Below, piece by piece: positions 1 to 9,735 of a stretch of 64,000 nt of DNA. The notes under the pieces were generated by a model, which saw nothing but the letters and a program-made list of their open reading frames with translations, had not been told where the DNA came from and did not search any database. The first letter of the stretch is position 1, and every line of letters starts with the position of its first letter. The DNA comes from Priapulus caudatus (taxonomy: Eukaryota > Priapulida > Priapulimorpha > Priapulimorphida > Priapulidae): contig NW_014577117.1 in assembly GCF_000485595.1 (NCBI RefSeq), positions 619,839-683,838 of the forward strand, written 5' to 3'. Made by a program: the position numbers and the translations under genes.

Positions 1-200
1 TTGCATTGAAATATGAAAGTTTCAAATGTGTTTTTAGATGAATGATTATTGTTATACAGTCAGAATACAGTTATTTATTGTTTGCTATTCTTAGCAAGAA
101 TCTATTGACTATTCTTAGGCTTAGCAGATGATCTGGTAAAACAATGCGGATACCATTTTCCTGCGCTCCTGCAATATCCACATTCGTAGACGCAGAACCG
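1..200. repeat. Dispersed repeat, two blocks contiguous (A then B)
   Basis: Bases 1-75 closely match 3212-3290 (block A), and bases 118-200 closely match 9748-9870 (block B: TTAGGCTTAGCAGATGAT, then ATGCGGATACCATTTTCCTG). Here A and B lie about 40 bases apart, whereas at 3.2 and 9.7 kb they flank a 6.4-kb DIRS-type element. This copy may therefore be an unoccupied version of the same repeat. Direct observation for the matches; the empty-site reading is inference. Confidence 0.75.
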
Positions 201-323
201 TGTCCTTGCTGGACTGTCCATTCATGTTGTGACTCTAGAATAAAAAGTAGCCGAAAGGATGTATTGTACCCTCATGATAAGTTGCAATATTATACAATTA
301 TTGACCTATTTTCAGGTGAATAC

Positions 324-445
324 NNNNNNNNNNNNNNNNNNNNNNNNNNNNNNNNNNNNNNNNNNNNNNNNNNNNNNNNNNNNNNNNNNNNNNNNNNNNN
401 NNNNNNNNNNNNNNNNNNNNNNNNNNNNNNNNNNNNNNNNNNNNN
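324..445. other. Assembly gap (122 N)
   Basis: Run of N. The coding frame that starts after the gap is open up to its edge, so the 5' part of that ORF is hidden in the gap. Confidence 0.99.
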
Positions 446-829
446 CACGATGACGCCATCGTCACCGACGCAATGTGCAGGATGTCGGCGGCCCTATGCC
501 GGCAAGAAGACGCCCGCCGGGCATACGACGTAATCAAGGACGGACTACTGCAGCAGGAAGCAGAGGAACGCTGCAAGCAGAGGCAGGAGGAGGTGGCGAC
601 CATGGCTCAGGTGAGCAGGGAGTTAAAGAAGATAGGCCAGGAGAGAGATGAGGTGAAGGCGAAATTGGAGAAAGCTTCAACCCCTGCCCCCTTGACCCTC
701 GGCCGCTGCCTCAGCTACCTGAGAGAACAGAGATACCTGGTCGCCATCTTTGACGAGGAGGGACTACCACTCTGCGAGCTGCCAACGGACCTGGAGTGGA
801 AGGAGGGCAAGCTCCAGAAGAAGGTGTAA
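446..829 (+). CDS. 3' end of an unrecognised coiled-coil protein, probably from an LTR retroelement
   Basis: The frame is open from the edge of the gap to a TAA at 827-829, so the protein is 5'-truncated by the gap. The visible part has a charged helix rich in Glu, Lys, Arg and Gln (about 35 residues) that looks like a coiled coil, then a Pro/Ala hinge and a short domain beginning LTLGRCLSYLREQRYLVAIF. I do not recognise the family. A purine tract and an LTR-like end begin about 370 bases downstream, so it is most simply the last coding part (gag or 3' ORF) of an LTR retrotransposon. A host gene terminal exon is the alternative. Confidence 0.5.
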   Translation, partial: HDDAIVTDAMCRMSAALCRQEDARRAYDVIKDGLLQQEAEERCKQRQEEVATMAQVSRELKKIGQERDEVKAKLEKASTPAPLTLGRCLSYLREQRYLVAIFDEEGLPLCELPTDLEWKEGKLQKKV

Positions 830-1188
830 GAAAGTTAGTAACTGGGGGGTTAACTTGGGATGTAATTTTCATTGTATTATAGGCAAGCCTTCATCAGGAC
901 ACTGTAAATAATCATAAGGTAATGTTTGGTAAGTGGTAAATTCACCCGGTGGCTACACTGTTACATTGTTACATTGTAATTGTCATGGACCCTTACGGGG
1001 TCATGAGTATGTATTGTTTTCTTATATTGTAATGTTACATTCAACCTTTTCAGACGAGTCGTTCGACCCTTTAGACGATTTTGGTGGGTCATTACATTGA
1101 TGTTTTGGGTATGTGTGTATGTAGGAGGGATATTTAATAACGATGAGATTGTATAGGTCAGTGGCCTGCACGAGGACGCGCAGTGTTT
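830..1188 (+). other. Non-coding spacer before the polypurine tract
   Basis: No ORF or recognisable gene. T-rich, with repeated TTACATTGTAA-like runs (950-1050). Fits a 3' untranslated region of the retroelement. Confidence 0.4.
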
Positions 1189-1201
1189 AAGGAGGGGAGA
1201 G
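1189..1201 (+). promoter_or_regulatory. Polypurine tract (plus-strand primer)
   Basis: AAGGAGGGGAGAG lies directly against TGTAACGAC, the first bases of the LTR-like block. A purine run abutting a TG start is the normal plus-strand priming site next to a 3' LTR. Confidence 0.65.
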
Positions 1202-2781
1202 TGTAACGACTTTGCTCTTCCAGCACTAATATATATTTGTCTCTTGCTCTAGTCCGGGTTAACGAGGGATCAGTAGTAAATTTAACTGTCACTATAAATT
1301 GTTAGAAGTAAACTACAGTAACCGTAATTTCTCATATTACATTATTAGCAGTTGGGCGGTCGGCCAACGGATCAATACTCAGCCTACTGTAGAATCAACG
1401 CGTGTATATAGGGGTAGCTGTAATTCTCACCGTAGTATTGTAAAGTACTGTAGCGACACGATCTGTTCATTAACTGGGTTGTTGGCTGGTTATAGTTCAT
1501 CTTGTCGTTGGATAACACTGTATATGTACGGTAATGCTGTAATTTGAGTCAATGAGTCAAGATAATTGCAGTAATGTAGCTTGACGCACTGACTCAGTCT
1601 TGACGCGCTGGAAATGCTGAAAGTTGTTGTCAGTTGCGTGGTAACCGATAGTCGCGTGATCGCGGGGCTCGCAAGGAGACTGAACCGGAAGCATAATTAT
1701 ATTGTTTTAAATGAAGATTCTTGTATTTAAACTATAATATCGTATAAATCTTAAATAGTACATCTGGTTAAATGATAGTTGGCAATAAAATCGATATGTG
1801 ATAGATTATAACAGACGGGAATAATACAGATGTAATAGTATCGTTTTCCGGTGATCCCTGCCGATCTAACAATATTTTATATAAATATAGCTGTACGCGG
1901 TACGCGCGAGGAGTCGTTCGCCGGTTGTAACACTACCAGGTTAGGAGCTGAAAGAGCCTTAGGCTCATCACTCGGCTGAATTTACTGGGCGTGTTGACTA
2001 ATAAAATATTTACTAGTTGAGTCAAGCCACTTCTGTTAGCATAAAGAGCTACAAGCTCCCGTTTTTGAGTCAAGACACTTCTATTAATATAATTATAAAG
2101 AGCTACAAGCTCCCGTTTTTGAGTCAAGAGAGCATAGAATTAGCAGGAGTCAAGCTTCTGGACCCCTGAGTCAACCTCTAAAATTACATTAAAATTACTC
2201 TTGTGCGTTGGCTTCTTTCTACGGGTATCGAGTCAAGAATCTGGACTCATCGGCACCGTGTATATGTATATATAGATGTGTGTATTCAAGGGTTTGTGAA
2301 TAAATCGTAGCCCCGGAGTTAAGGGGCTATCGTTCCTAAATTTATATCACTCTTCCTCTTACATCTGGACATCTATTTACTGACACACCCGAAAAAGGAG
2401 ACAGACGACAGACTAAAGTAAAACATAAAGTATTACAAATTACAACATAAAGTGCGCAGCTTAATTATCAGGCGAAGAACCTATGGTTCATTGCCCATCG
2501 CGACAACACATGAATATAAACTCGACGATATACCAAAGAAACAATAAACAATAATCAGACAGTCATCCCCTCACGCGTGCTCCGAACGCTCGATACAAAC
2601 GTCTCTCGCACAATCCAGCGATACGAATCTAAAAGTACACAACGCAAGGCCAGGAGTGAGCATAGAAGTGCGGGTAACGTCGACACATCTAGGGCTACGC
2701 TCCTGTAAAAGGGATAGAGGGCGCAAGTAGAGAGAGAGAAAGAGCGCTTAAGGAAAACAAGAGAGAGAGGGGGACGTTACA
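1202..2781 (+). repeat. Long LTR-like end (1.58 kb), TGTAACG...CGTTACA
   Basis: Starts TGTAACG just after a polypurine tract and ends CGTTACA, a perfect 7-base terminal inverted repeat with canonical TG..CA ends. Inside are a TATA-like TATATAAATA near 1874 and an AATAAA near 2300, in the order expected for U3 to R. A tandem repeat of about 50 bases (2.5 copies, 2015-2127) contains AAAGAGCTACAAGCTCCCGTTTTTGAGTCAAG-like units. No matching 5' LTR is in the window, so it is either a 3' LTR whose element lies partly in the gap, or a solo LTR. The boundaries rest on the terminal repeat only. Confidence 0.65.
1545..2173. promoter_or_regulatory. Cluster of seven AP-1/TRE heptamers in the LTR-like region
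   Basis: Exact TGAGTCA occurs at 1545, 1553, 2018, 2066, 2120 and 2167, and TGACTCA at 1590. Near matches (GAGTCAAG) lie at about 2148 and 2230. TGA(G/C)TCA is the bZIP AP-1 (Fos/Jun) site. About 0.2 would be expected by chance in 1.58 kb. Three copies are carried by the tandem repeat; the others are independent. A role as LTR enhancer is inference. Confidence 0.6.
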
Positions 2782-3024
2782 ATATAATAATGGTGGATAA
2801 TCTTGCTTTCAAAAATTCAAAATCAAATACACCCCAAATTAAGTTTATTGCACAGAATCACAGATAATATTAAATTAATTATATATTCAAAATGAACATT
2901 ACAAAATGAATACATATAGGTACAGATAATATTTTATATCGAAAAGTATGTATATCTATATAAAAGATAATAATTATACAGTCACAGATAATGTGTTTTA
3001 AATGTGAAAATAGGAGGCAGTTTA

Positions 3025-3193
3025 GTCAACCACGGGCACGTGTAACGCTTCTCAACATACACCATTACCTAGGCTATGTATACAGTATTACTAATAGTAA
3101 TAGTAATACTATATATGAATATTTACATCATACATGTCAATTATCGTAGGTAATGGTATGTAGAACAGCGTTACAGGTGCCCGTGGGTCAACA
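3025..3193. mobile_element. Foldback MITE (about 170 bp)
   Basis: The left arm beginning with CCACGGGCACGTGTAACGC and the right arm ending GCGTTACAGGTGCCCGTGG are imperfect inverted repeats of about 45 bases, extending through CATTACCTA. The centre is a small palindrome (TATTACTAATAGTAATAGTAATA). No coding capacity. The AT-rich bases before it (2782-3024) hold nothing recognisable. Confidence 0.75.
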
Positions 3194-3914
3194 GCAATTC
3201 GCTAGATACTGCTTGCATTGAAATATGAAAGTTTCAAACGTGTTTTTAGATGAATGATTATTGCTATAGTATACAGTCAGTGTACAGTAGTATTGTAAAC
3301 ATTAAATGTTTGTTTAATGTGTTATTAATAGTATCGTTGAGATCGCCATTGTTTACAGACCTTGTACAGAGCTGGTCAGCCTCGCATACGTATTCCGCAC
3401 ATTTGTATTCCCCCGTTCACGTCTGGGGGCGCTGCAACCGGGGTTTTATATGCGCACCGATCACAGCGGTGGTCTGACCTACCACAGCCAATCAGATTTC
3501 GGCAGGGTAGCATGCCGCTCGGCTTTCGAACGGCGCATTCGAATATGTTGGTCGCAGCATCAACACCTGTCTTTGTTTGCGTACAAAAGTGTTATTTTGG
3601 CGCCTGCATATATATTGTGTTATAGGGACTACATATATATATATATATATAGTGGCATGTGAAATCATCGATACCCATCTAGGAAGCGTGGGTTTTCCTG
3701 AAGCTGCCATCTCGTTTTCCCTTTGTGTAGGGAAAACTTTTTATTTGGGCAATGGCGGACGTTCGAGAATATTTCCGTCTCCCTGCTTCGTACGTACTCA
3801 CGTAAGACGGAGAACACCGGCTACGTGATTTGGCCCAGTCGTCTGTGAACAGGCAACCCGTAATCGCCACAAAAACGGAACTCTTGACGTAAAATATCCA
3901 GGATTACATCCGAG

Positions 3915-5021
3915 ATGGACGACGAGGATAACGTTACCGAAATTTCCGACACGCAGAGGGTTGAAATGTGGGGATCTGTCCACAAACTGGCACCCGAAAT
4001 GGTGCATGCCATCATCACCAACGGGTATACATGCATGGAGGCGCTGGCACTCCTCACGTTTGACGACCTCAAGTCTATGAAAAACAAGATCCCCATTGGA
4101 CAAATCAGGCTGGTGCTACGTGCCGTAACAAAAACGTTTGCCGCCTCCGAAGGCACGCACACGGTGCCAATCGAGTCCACCCAAGCAGGCCCCGCGGAAT
4201 CTACTGCGCAGCCTCCCCAAGATAGCGGCGCCCAGGCCGAGGTCACAAAGCCAACGGACCCGTACGTTAGGCAGATCATATCTCAGCTACAATCAAGCCA
4301 GGGACAACAGGAGCAAGGGGACGTTCAAGGTGTGGCTCAGCAGTTACAGTGTTCTATTCCGTCGTGGCAGGACCCTCAAGTCTATGTAAAATCTTTAGTA
4401 TCTAAGCCGACTGATAAGTACTTAGACATTGTGGATTTTGTCAATGCTAGCTCAGTGTCGCAGGAAAGTGTGGTGTCCACCATCGACGGTGGGCAATTAG
4501 TTTATAAGGCTGGCCCTGGTAAACCACGCCTAGAAAGTGTAACCCTTAGTCAGTGGTCGGTCGCTAACATAGCTATTTTGTATAAAATGTTAGAGCAGTC
4601 GGGGGGAAATCATTCCCAGTTCACGTTGGACTACTTGTCTTACACCACCAGGGTTTATCAACTAGTGGGTGTGTTTGAGTACACCTCTGTGCTGCTGTAT
4701 GATAGGGAGTATAGACGACAGCAAAGTACCCACGGATTTCGCTGGGGTTCAGATGTCCCCCATTTGGCCACAGTTTACCTTAAACCCAAGGGGCCCCGTC
4801 CCTCTGTCTCTTCCATTCGAACAGAGTCAGCCCCGCAATTTGCGTATACACCTCGTTCATCTCATACCCCCCAAGGTCGGGAAATTTGCAAAAAGTACAA
4901 TGCGGCACAGGGGTGTAATTTTGCCACTTGTAAGTATGAACATGCTTGTTCCACGCCGGGGTGTTTTCAGAAGCATCCCCGTCATCTCCATGGCAGTCAG
5001 CCAAAAAACTTCAACCCGTGA
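3915..5021 (+). CDS. DIRS-type Gag-like protein with Cys/His fingers
   Basis: 368 residues from an ATG in good context to a stop at 5019-5021. The N-terminal third has a SAM/DEATH-like helical look (residues 1-75), followed by a Ser/Thr/Gln-rich linker and a conserved middle domain (about 150-280). Near the C-terminus is C-x8-C-x4-C-x3-H (starting CKKYNAAQGC), then CSTPGC and a His cluster, like CCCH RNA-binding fingers. Its role would be RNA packaging. The ORF is intact and overlaps the RT ORF start by about 76 bases in another frame, as is common for DIRS gag and pol. Confidence 0.8.
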   Translation: MDDEDNVTEISDTQRVEMWGSVHKLAPEMVHAIITNGYTCMEALALLTFDDLKSMKNKIPIGQIRLVLRAVTKTFAASEGTHTVPIESTQAGPAESTAQPPQDSGAQAEVTKPTDPYVRQIISQLQSSQGQQEQGDVQGVAQQLQCSIPSWQDPQVYVKSLVSKPTDKYLDIVDFVNASSVSQESVVSTIDGGQLVYKAGPGKPRLESVTLSQWSVANIAILYKMLEQSGGNHSQFTLDYLSYTTRVYQLVGVFEYTSVLLYDREYRRQQSTHGFRWGSDVPHLATVYLKPKGPRPSVSSIRTESAPQFAYTPRSSHTPQGREICKKYNAAQGCNFATCKYEHACSTPGCFQKHPRHLHGSQPKNFNP

Positions 5022-7294
5022 AGCCCTCGTTCGGACTCCGGCTCTCAGTCTGGGAGGGGGAGTTAGGTAGCGAACCGGACAAAGATTTTATTTTGCAAGG
5101 CATACGTCACGGGTTTGATATAATTGATCCCACTGCAAATCCGGTGCCCTCAGAGCAGAAGAATCACCCATCTGCCAGCCCGGGCTCTCCACTGTTTCGG
5201 AAAGCTACTTCTCAGGTTCGAAATGAAATTGAACAAGGGAATTGTGCTTTTACCAATGGCAAACCTCTCATTGTCAGTCCTATGGGGGCAATTCCAAAGT
5301 CTGATGGCTCCGTTAGAATTATTCACGACTGTTCTCGGCCCCATGGTCTAGCTGTAAATGATTATGTATTTTCTATGGAAAAACAGCGTTTTCAGACAGT
5401 GGATGACGCAGCGAAATTAGTAAAACCAGGCTGTTTCATGGCAAAGGTGGATTTGAGCTCAGCCTACCGCAGTGTTTCGATAAGTAAAAACAGCCAGCGT
5501 GTCACCGGATTTCGCTGGATGTTCCCCGAGGGGGAAAGAACCCTGTTTGATAAAAAGTCAAGTTTCGGTAGCAAGCTGGCACCAGGCATTTTTCACCGCC
5601 TCTCCCAGGCTGTGAGACGCATGATGTTTCGCAAGAGTTTCACGATAATCGCTTATATTGATGATTTTTTTCTCTGCGAAGCTACACACTCCCGGTGTTG
5701 TGAGGCCCTAAATGTGCTTATTAATCTGCTGCGCAAGTTGGGTTTCGCTATAAATTGGGGAAAAGTAGTTGACACCTCGCAGCGTGTAGTTTTTCTGGGT
5801 GTAGAACTCAACTCACTCGACATGTCACTGTCCCTGCCGAGGGACAAGCTCATTGCACTGCAAGATGAGTTCGCAAGCTTCGCAAATCTCAAGCGCGTAT
5901 CAAAACGGCAATTGCAATCGCTAGTCGGCAAGCTTAACTGGGCTTCGGCTGTTGTTTACGGCGGGAGAGCATTCCTTCGTCGCTTAATCAACGCGTACAG
6001 TGCCCTTAAGCATAGCGCACACAAAACTTTACTCCGGGGTGATATCATGGGCGATATCACCTGGTGGCAAGCGTTCATGTCTCATTTCAATGGGAAATCG
6101 CTGCTGCTTGACAAACGCCCGATCACAGACGTCTATACCAACGCGTGCTCTCAAGGCGCAGGGGGTCACTGGGGTGATGATTGGTTTTATGTCAACAGGG
6201 AGCAGGATGTACCTGTCGCGAACAATTTTCACATAAATGAAAAAGAAGCACTCGCTGTTGTGATCGCGGCCATGCGCTGGAGTTGTTCGTGGAGTAACCG
6301 CTGCGTCGTTTTGTACTCCGACAACTCTGTCACTGTCCAGTGCATTAACAAGGGTTCCTCTCGTAACAAACAACTCATGGCATTTTTACGGGGCCTGTTC
6401 TGGCTTTCTGCTACGCACAATTTTCACCTCACGGCGCGACACGTGGCGGGGAAAAACAACGGTTTAGCTGACGCGTTGTCGCGACTTCACGAGCCCCATG
6501 CACTTTCCAGCCCGTATATACCCCCCCCATCACCCCCTGGGTCACATGTCTACCAGCACCTTCCATTTTCTGTTTTCCAGGGACACCCGACCGGGGGGTG
6601 GTGGCTTCACTGGACGCGACTGTACATAACTTCAGAAATCACCAGTTTGTGGAATCCACCAAGAAGACGTACATGCAGTATCTGTCATCATACCTTCGGT
6701 TCTGTAGACTTTTGCATATCCCCCCCCGTTCCCATTTCCCTATGTAACCTGGCCAGGTACATAGCTCACATTGCAGCAAGTCTGAAATTCAAATCGGTGC
6801 ACAATTATTTTTCCATCGTCGGCCTGCTCCACCTGGAAGCGGGTCATCCCAACCCAGTCAGGTCTCCGTTCATTCAAGGGATTTTACAGGGGGCAAAACG
6901 GGTCCTGGGGGATAGGCTGGCTCGTAAACTTCCCATCACCCCCCCAATCTTGAAGCAAATCTTTGCTTCACTCCATCTAGGGAACCCCAAGGATCTCAAT
7001 TTCTGGGCCGCTTGTGGCCTTCTTCTCCTTTTTCCGCAAGTCCTTTTTCCGCAAGTCCTTTCCCCCCCCCATCATCGGGCCATTCCCCTCACCTCTGTCG
7101 TTGCTCTGTTTCTTTTTCTCCTGAGGGGGCCACCCTGTCTCTCTCCTGGTCCAAGACCATCCAGTACCAACAACGGGATTTACTCATTCCCCTCCCCCGC
7201 ATTGCTGGACGATCTGCAGCCCGGATATCCGCACGAAGCGCGAACAGCGCCGCCTCGCGGCGCCTTTTCATCGAATTCGCTGCTCTGTATTTAG
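4946..7294 (+). CDS. DIRS-type reverse transcriptase and RNase H
   Basis: Open from about 4946 (first codons TTG, so the true start is uncertain) to 7294. RT motifs: VDLSSAYRSVSI (motif A Asp) near residue 165-180, AYIDDFFL (motif C YxDD) near 237-244, FLGVELNS (motif D/E) near 285. RNase H follows at about 400-520: VYTNACSQGAGGHW, INEKEALAV, LYSDNSVTVQ and HVAGKNNGLADALSRL. The first RNase H Asp is replaced by Asn (TNA in place of TDA), which should impair RNase H. After about residue 530 the frame runs out of phase through recombinase coding DNA, so the last 250 residues are not a real domain. Confidence 0.9.
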   Translation: MFHAGVFSEASPSSPWQSAKKLQPVKPSFGLRLSVWEGELGSEPDKDFILQGIRHGFDIIDPTANPVPSEQKNHPSASPGSPLFRKATSQVRNEIEQGNCAFTNGKPLIVSPMGAIPKSDGSVRIIHDCSRPHGLAVNDYVFSMEKQRFQTVDDAAKLVKPGCFMAKVDLSSAYRSVSISKNSQRVTGFRWMFPEGERTLFDKKSSFGSKLAPGIFHRLSQAVRRMMFRKSFTIIAYIDDFFLCEATHSRCCEALNVLINLLRKLGFAINWGKVVDTSQRVVFLGVELNSLDMSLSLPRDKLIALQDEFASFANLKRVSKRQLQSLVGKLNWASAVVYGGRAFLRRLINAYSALKHSAHKTLLRGDIMGDITWWQAFMSHFNGKSLLLDKRPITDVYTNACSQGAGGHWGDDWFYVNREQDVPVANNFHINEKEALAVVIAAMRWSCSWSNRCVVLYSDNSVTVQCINKGSSRNKQLMAFLRGLFWLSATHNFHLTARHVAGKNNGLADALSRLHEPHALSSPYIPPPSPPGSHVYQHLPFSVFQGHPTGGWWLHWTRLYITSEITSLWNPPRRRTCSICHHTFGSVDFCISPPVPISLCNLARYIAHIAASLKFKSVHNYFSIVGLLHLEAGHPNPVRSPFIQGILQGAKRVLGDRLARKLPITPPILKQIFASLHLGNPKDLNFWAACGLLLLFPQVLFPQVLSPPHHRAIPLTSVVALFLFLLRGPPCLSPGPRPSSTNNGIYSFPSPALLDDLQPGYPHEARTAPPRGAFSSNSLLCI

Positions 7295-7859
7295 AACAAT
7301 TTCACGATTCTGTCAGATCGGCCTGTAATCGGTCAATTGAGGAGTTGTGGCGCTTGCAGAAGCCTTTCGACTATGCACGTAGGGCGAGAATAAATGCAAA
7401 TGCTCGTAATTGCTAACTTGCTGGTTGGCGCGTTAGGTTTTCCTCTAGAAAAGCGATTTCGAATTTATTTAATTATTTTATTTAATAACCTGAAGTTATT
7501 CTCGTACATATGGCGTCCCATAGATGGCGCGACGAGGCTCTCTTCGAGGGATTTTCCAGAGAATTTTCGACAGAAGTAACGGCGAATAGGCTTAGACTGC
7601 CCCGCGGTGGAGAGTTTGACACGCTCCACTAACTATAACTTTAGTGTAGCCAAAGATACTTGGCCCGTACGAGTCTAGCTGGAATCGTGACGTGGGCTTT
7701 TAATTATCGTAGCCATCTTGGTTCCCTTCACGTTCATTGGCTAAGCCCGTTGATTGATGTTTGTTTACAGTTCGCGTGTTGCTCGGCCGGCTATAACTTA
7801 GACTTTGGTACATTCCACACCTACGAATACTTCTATTACTACAAGTACATGTTACAATA

Positions 7860-8035
7860 ATTACTAGTAATTAAGTACTACTACTAGTAGTAGTACTACT
7901 AAGTTACCAGCACTACTAGTACTATAGTATAGTTACTACCAGGACGGCAGGACCGAGCTAATAGTAATAGTATTACTAATTACTAGTACTAGTACTAGTA
8001 CTACTAGTACTAGTACTACTACTACTACTAGCTCC
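7860..8035. repeat. TAGTAC/ACTAGT low-complexity tract
   Basis: Alternating TAC, TAG, ACT and AGT triplets with many CTAGTACTAG palindromes over about 175 bases. Self-complementary throughout. No coding sense. Confidence 0.85.
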
Positions 8036-8216
8036 AAGAAACGCTCTTTGCTAGGGTTAGAATACCCCTATACTAGACACAGGCACTTGAAGCGTTTCAA
8101 TAAAATATAATGCTAACTAAATACGAAATCTATTTACTACCAAATTCTTAATGTTTCTAGTATAGGCCTACTCTCTTTCGAGAAGGTTGCGAGGTGCAAA
8201 GGCTATATAGACTAGG

Positions 8217-8277
8217 ACTCGCTCCCACCTCGATTAGCCATCGAGTGACTAAGCTAAGCCGAGAGGTGGGAGCGAGT
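8217..8277. repeat. Hairpin, perfect 15-bp arms
   Basis: ACTCGCTCCCACCTC (8217-8231) pairs exactly with GAGGTGGGAGCGAGT (8263-8277), with a 31-base loop. Confidence 0.85.
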
Positions 8278-8577
8278 GCCAGTCTATGGGCTATAGGCGG
8301 CGGGCAGGCGGCGCACTGCTTTGCAACTCCTGTACGAGCCTCGCCATTGCAACGTTGCAAAAACGTTCCAGCGTTGGGGCGCAACAATGAGGTCACGAAG
8401 AGCGCCGGTAGGTGTTTCCTGATTCTGACAGCCATTTCCATTACTGGGCAAGGTTCGCGAATGTCAGAATTTCTACAGTCTTTCTGTGACTTCGCGTGAC
8501 ACAGCTCGGTTACGAACACATTACTCGGTTACAGTTTTTATAACAAGTGAACACTGTTCACGTTCCAAATGTCTGCC

Positions 8578-8805
8578 CTCTGTGTCCCCCACTAAAATTG
8601 CGGACTGTTCGCTGGCAGCTATGGATTCGTGCGCGGCCTATGCATTCGGCGCACGGATCCATAGCTGCCAGCGCTGCATACTGTCGTAGGAATTTTCCGC
8701 GGTCGCGTGCGCCTTGCCGCGGAACTGCGCGCAAGATCGCGCAGCACTTCCGATAAACACCTCCTTTCGGCAACGCTTCTCTAGTATCCCGTCTCATCTG
8801 GATCA
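8578..8805 (-). repeat. Dispersed repeat R1 with 25-bp hairpin arms
   Basis: On the minus strand this matches 31700-31935 over most of its length, from ATCCAGATGA through the GC-rich CAGTTCCGCGGCAAGGCGCA to CAGCGAACAGTC. It contains a hairpin with arms 8610-8634 and 8649-8673, 24 of 25 bases paired. A structured GC-rich non-autonomous element is the likely identity. Confidence 0.85.
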
Positions 8806-9735
8806 CCACTATGCCCCAGTCAGGCTTTGCTGCTAGTATTGCATCTAACTCCCTTGGCCACCCAGGCTGACCCCCCTTTTTATGCTCCCCTCCCCGGGGG
8901 GACCTTGCCCGTACACTTACTCCATGTTCCTTGGCCGCCTGCGACAGGCTCTTCAGTCCACGGGTCTGGACAGCGACCGCTACTCGGGGCATAGTTTTAG
9001 GCGTGGAGGGGCTTCCTTCGCGCTGGAATATGGTCTCTCCCCGGAGTTGATACAATCACAGGGTGACTGGCGGAGCGACGCGTACAAGTCATACCTGGAT
9101 CCCTCCTTCCAGCATAGGCAGCATGTCGTAAGCACTTTGGCCCGGGAGATTCAGCAGCGTTTTTCGTAAGACGGAACCCCCCCCCCTTTTATATAGTACT
9201 GGTGTATACTATGCCCATATGAAATTATGTTAGTGTATATGCTTTTACTGGTTGAGTATTTGTTCGGTAATTTAGGGTCCTGCCACATAGTTGTGCTGGG
9301 CCATACGGGGGTTTTTACTTTACATGCCTGTTCGATGTCCATCGTTTATTACTTGTATCTTGTGTGATCAGTTGCATGGCCTTGACATTTTTCTGGCCTG
9401 CCACACCAGTGTATTACAAACAGTGTTGGGTCGTGTCACGTTGTGTGCCAATCATGCTGGTACCTACTCCACCGGTATCCCGCTGCGTTCCGGTTTTTTG
9501 GTTTGGAGTTTGGAGTGATTTTCCGCAGAAACTTGCCATATCGACCAATTATCGAATTGTTCGTGTACGTAACAACTGATTATGCAATAGTTGTTTTTGC
9601 AAGCTATTATTAAAATCTGCGGAAAATGTTTATTCCTCCAAACCAATAACGTGTGTGTTACTTGTTTATTTTGTGTACTTATGGTGGGGTGGTGTTTATT
9701 GCGCAAGTCAAGGCTTGTTGCCAGTCGTTCAAAAT

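Larger units (their letters stand above)
7210..8802. mobile_element. Nested 1.6-kb non-coding insertion in the recombinase
   Basis: Protein homology stops at about 7203 and resumes at about 8803. CTGGA occurs at both edges (7205-7209 and 8798-8802), a possible 5-base target duplication. No transposase or clear terminal inverted repeat was found. It contains a TAG/TAC-rich low-complexity tract and two strong hairpins. Its right end (about 8580-8805) is a dispersed repeat found again in inverse orientation at 31.7-31.9 kb, which supports mobility. It could be a composite of more than one insertion. Confidence 0.75.
6598..9169 (+). pseudogene. Split tyrosine recombinase of the DIRS element
   Basis: The N-terminal SAM-like domain is readable at 6598-6750 (STKKTYMQYLSSYLRF), the core at 6745-7200 in other frames (VRSPFIQGILQGAKRV; SWSKTIQYQQR; LIPLPRI), and the catalytic C-terminus at 8807-9169 (GHSFRRGG with His and Arg, GDWRS, and AYKSYL with the Tyr nucleophile). 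The core is interrupted between 7209 and 8803 by about 1.6 kb of unrelated DNA. Frameshifts occur near poly-C runs. The first catalytic Arg region (FFRKS) is duplicated in tandem by a 15-base repeat at about 7025-7057. Dead as a gene. Confidence 0.9.
3291..9735 (+). mobile_element. DIRS-type tyrosine-recombinase retrotransposon (degenerate)
   Basis: Gene order is gag with CCCH-like fingers, RT plus RNase H, then a tyrosine recombinase, with no integrase or aspartic protease. This is diagnostic for the DIRS order. It sits between block A (3212-3290) and block B (from about 9736) of a repeat that is contiguous at 1-200. The recombinase is split by a 1.6-kb insertion (7210-8802). Element ends are inferred from the A/B comparison; I did not find clear inverted or split direct terminal repeats. 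3291-3914 looks like a 5' leader and 9170-9735 like a 3' tail with a C10 run. Confidence 0.85.

Noticed and set aside
3627-3652. (TA)n as a promoter TATA box for the DIRS element
   Set aside because: A plain dinucleotide run; no supporting transcription-start evidence.
7860-8035. Possible CRISPR-like or regulatory array
   Set aside because: Only TAC/TAG low complexity with no spacer structure.
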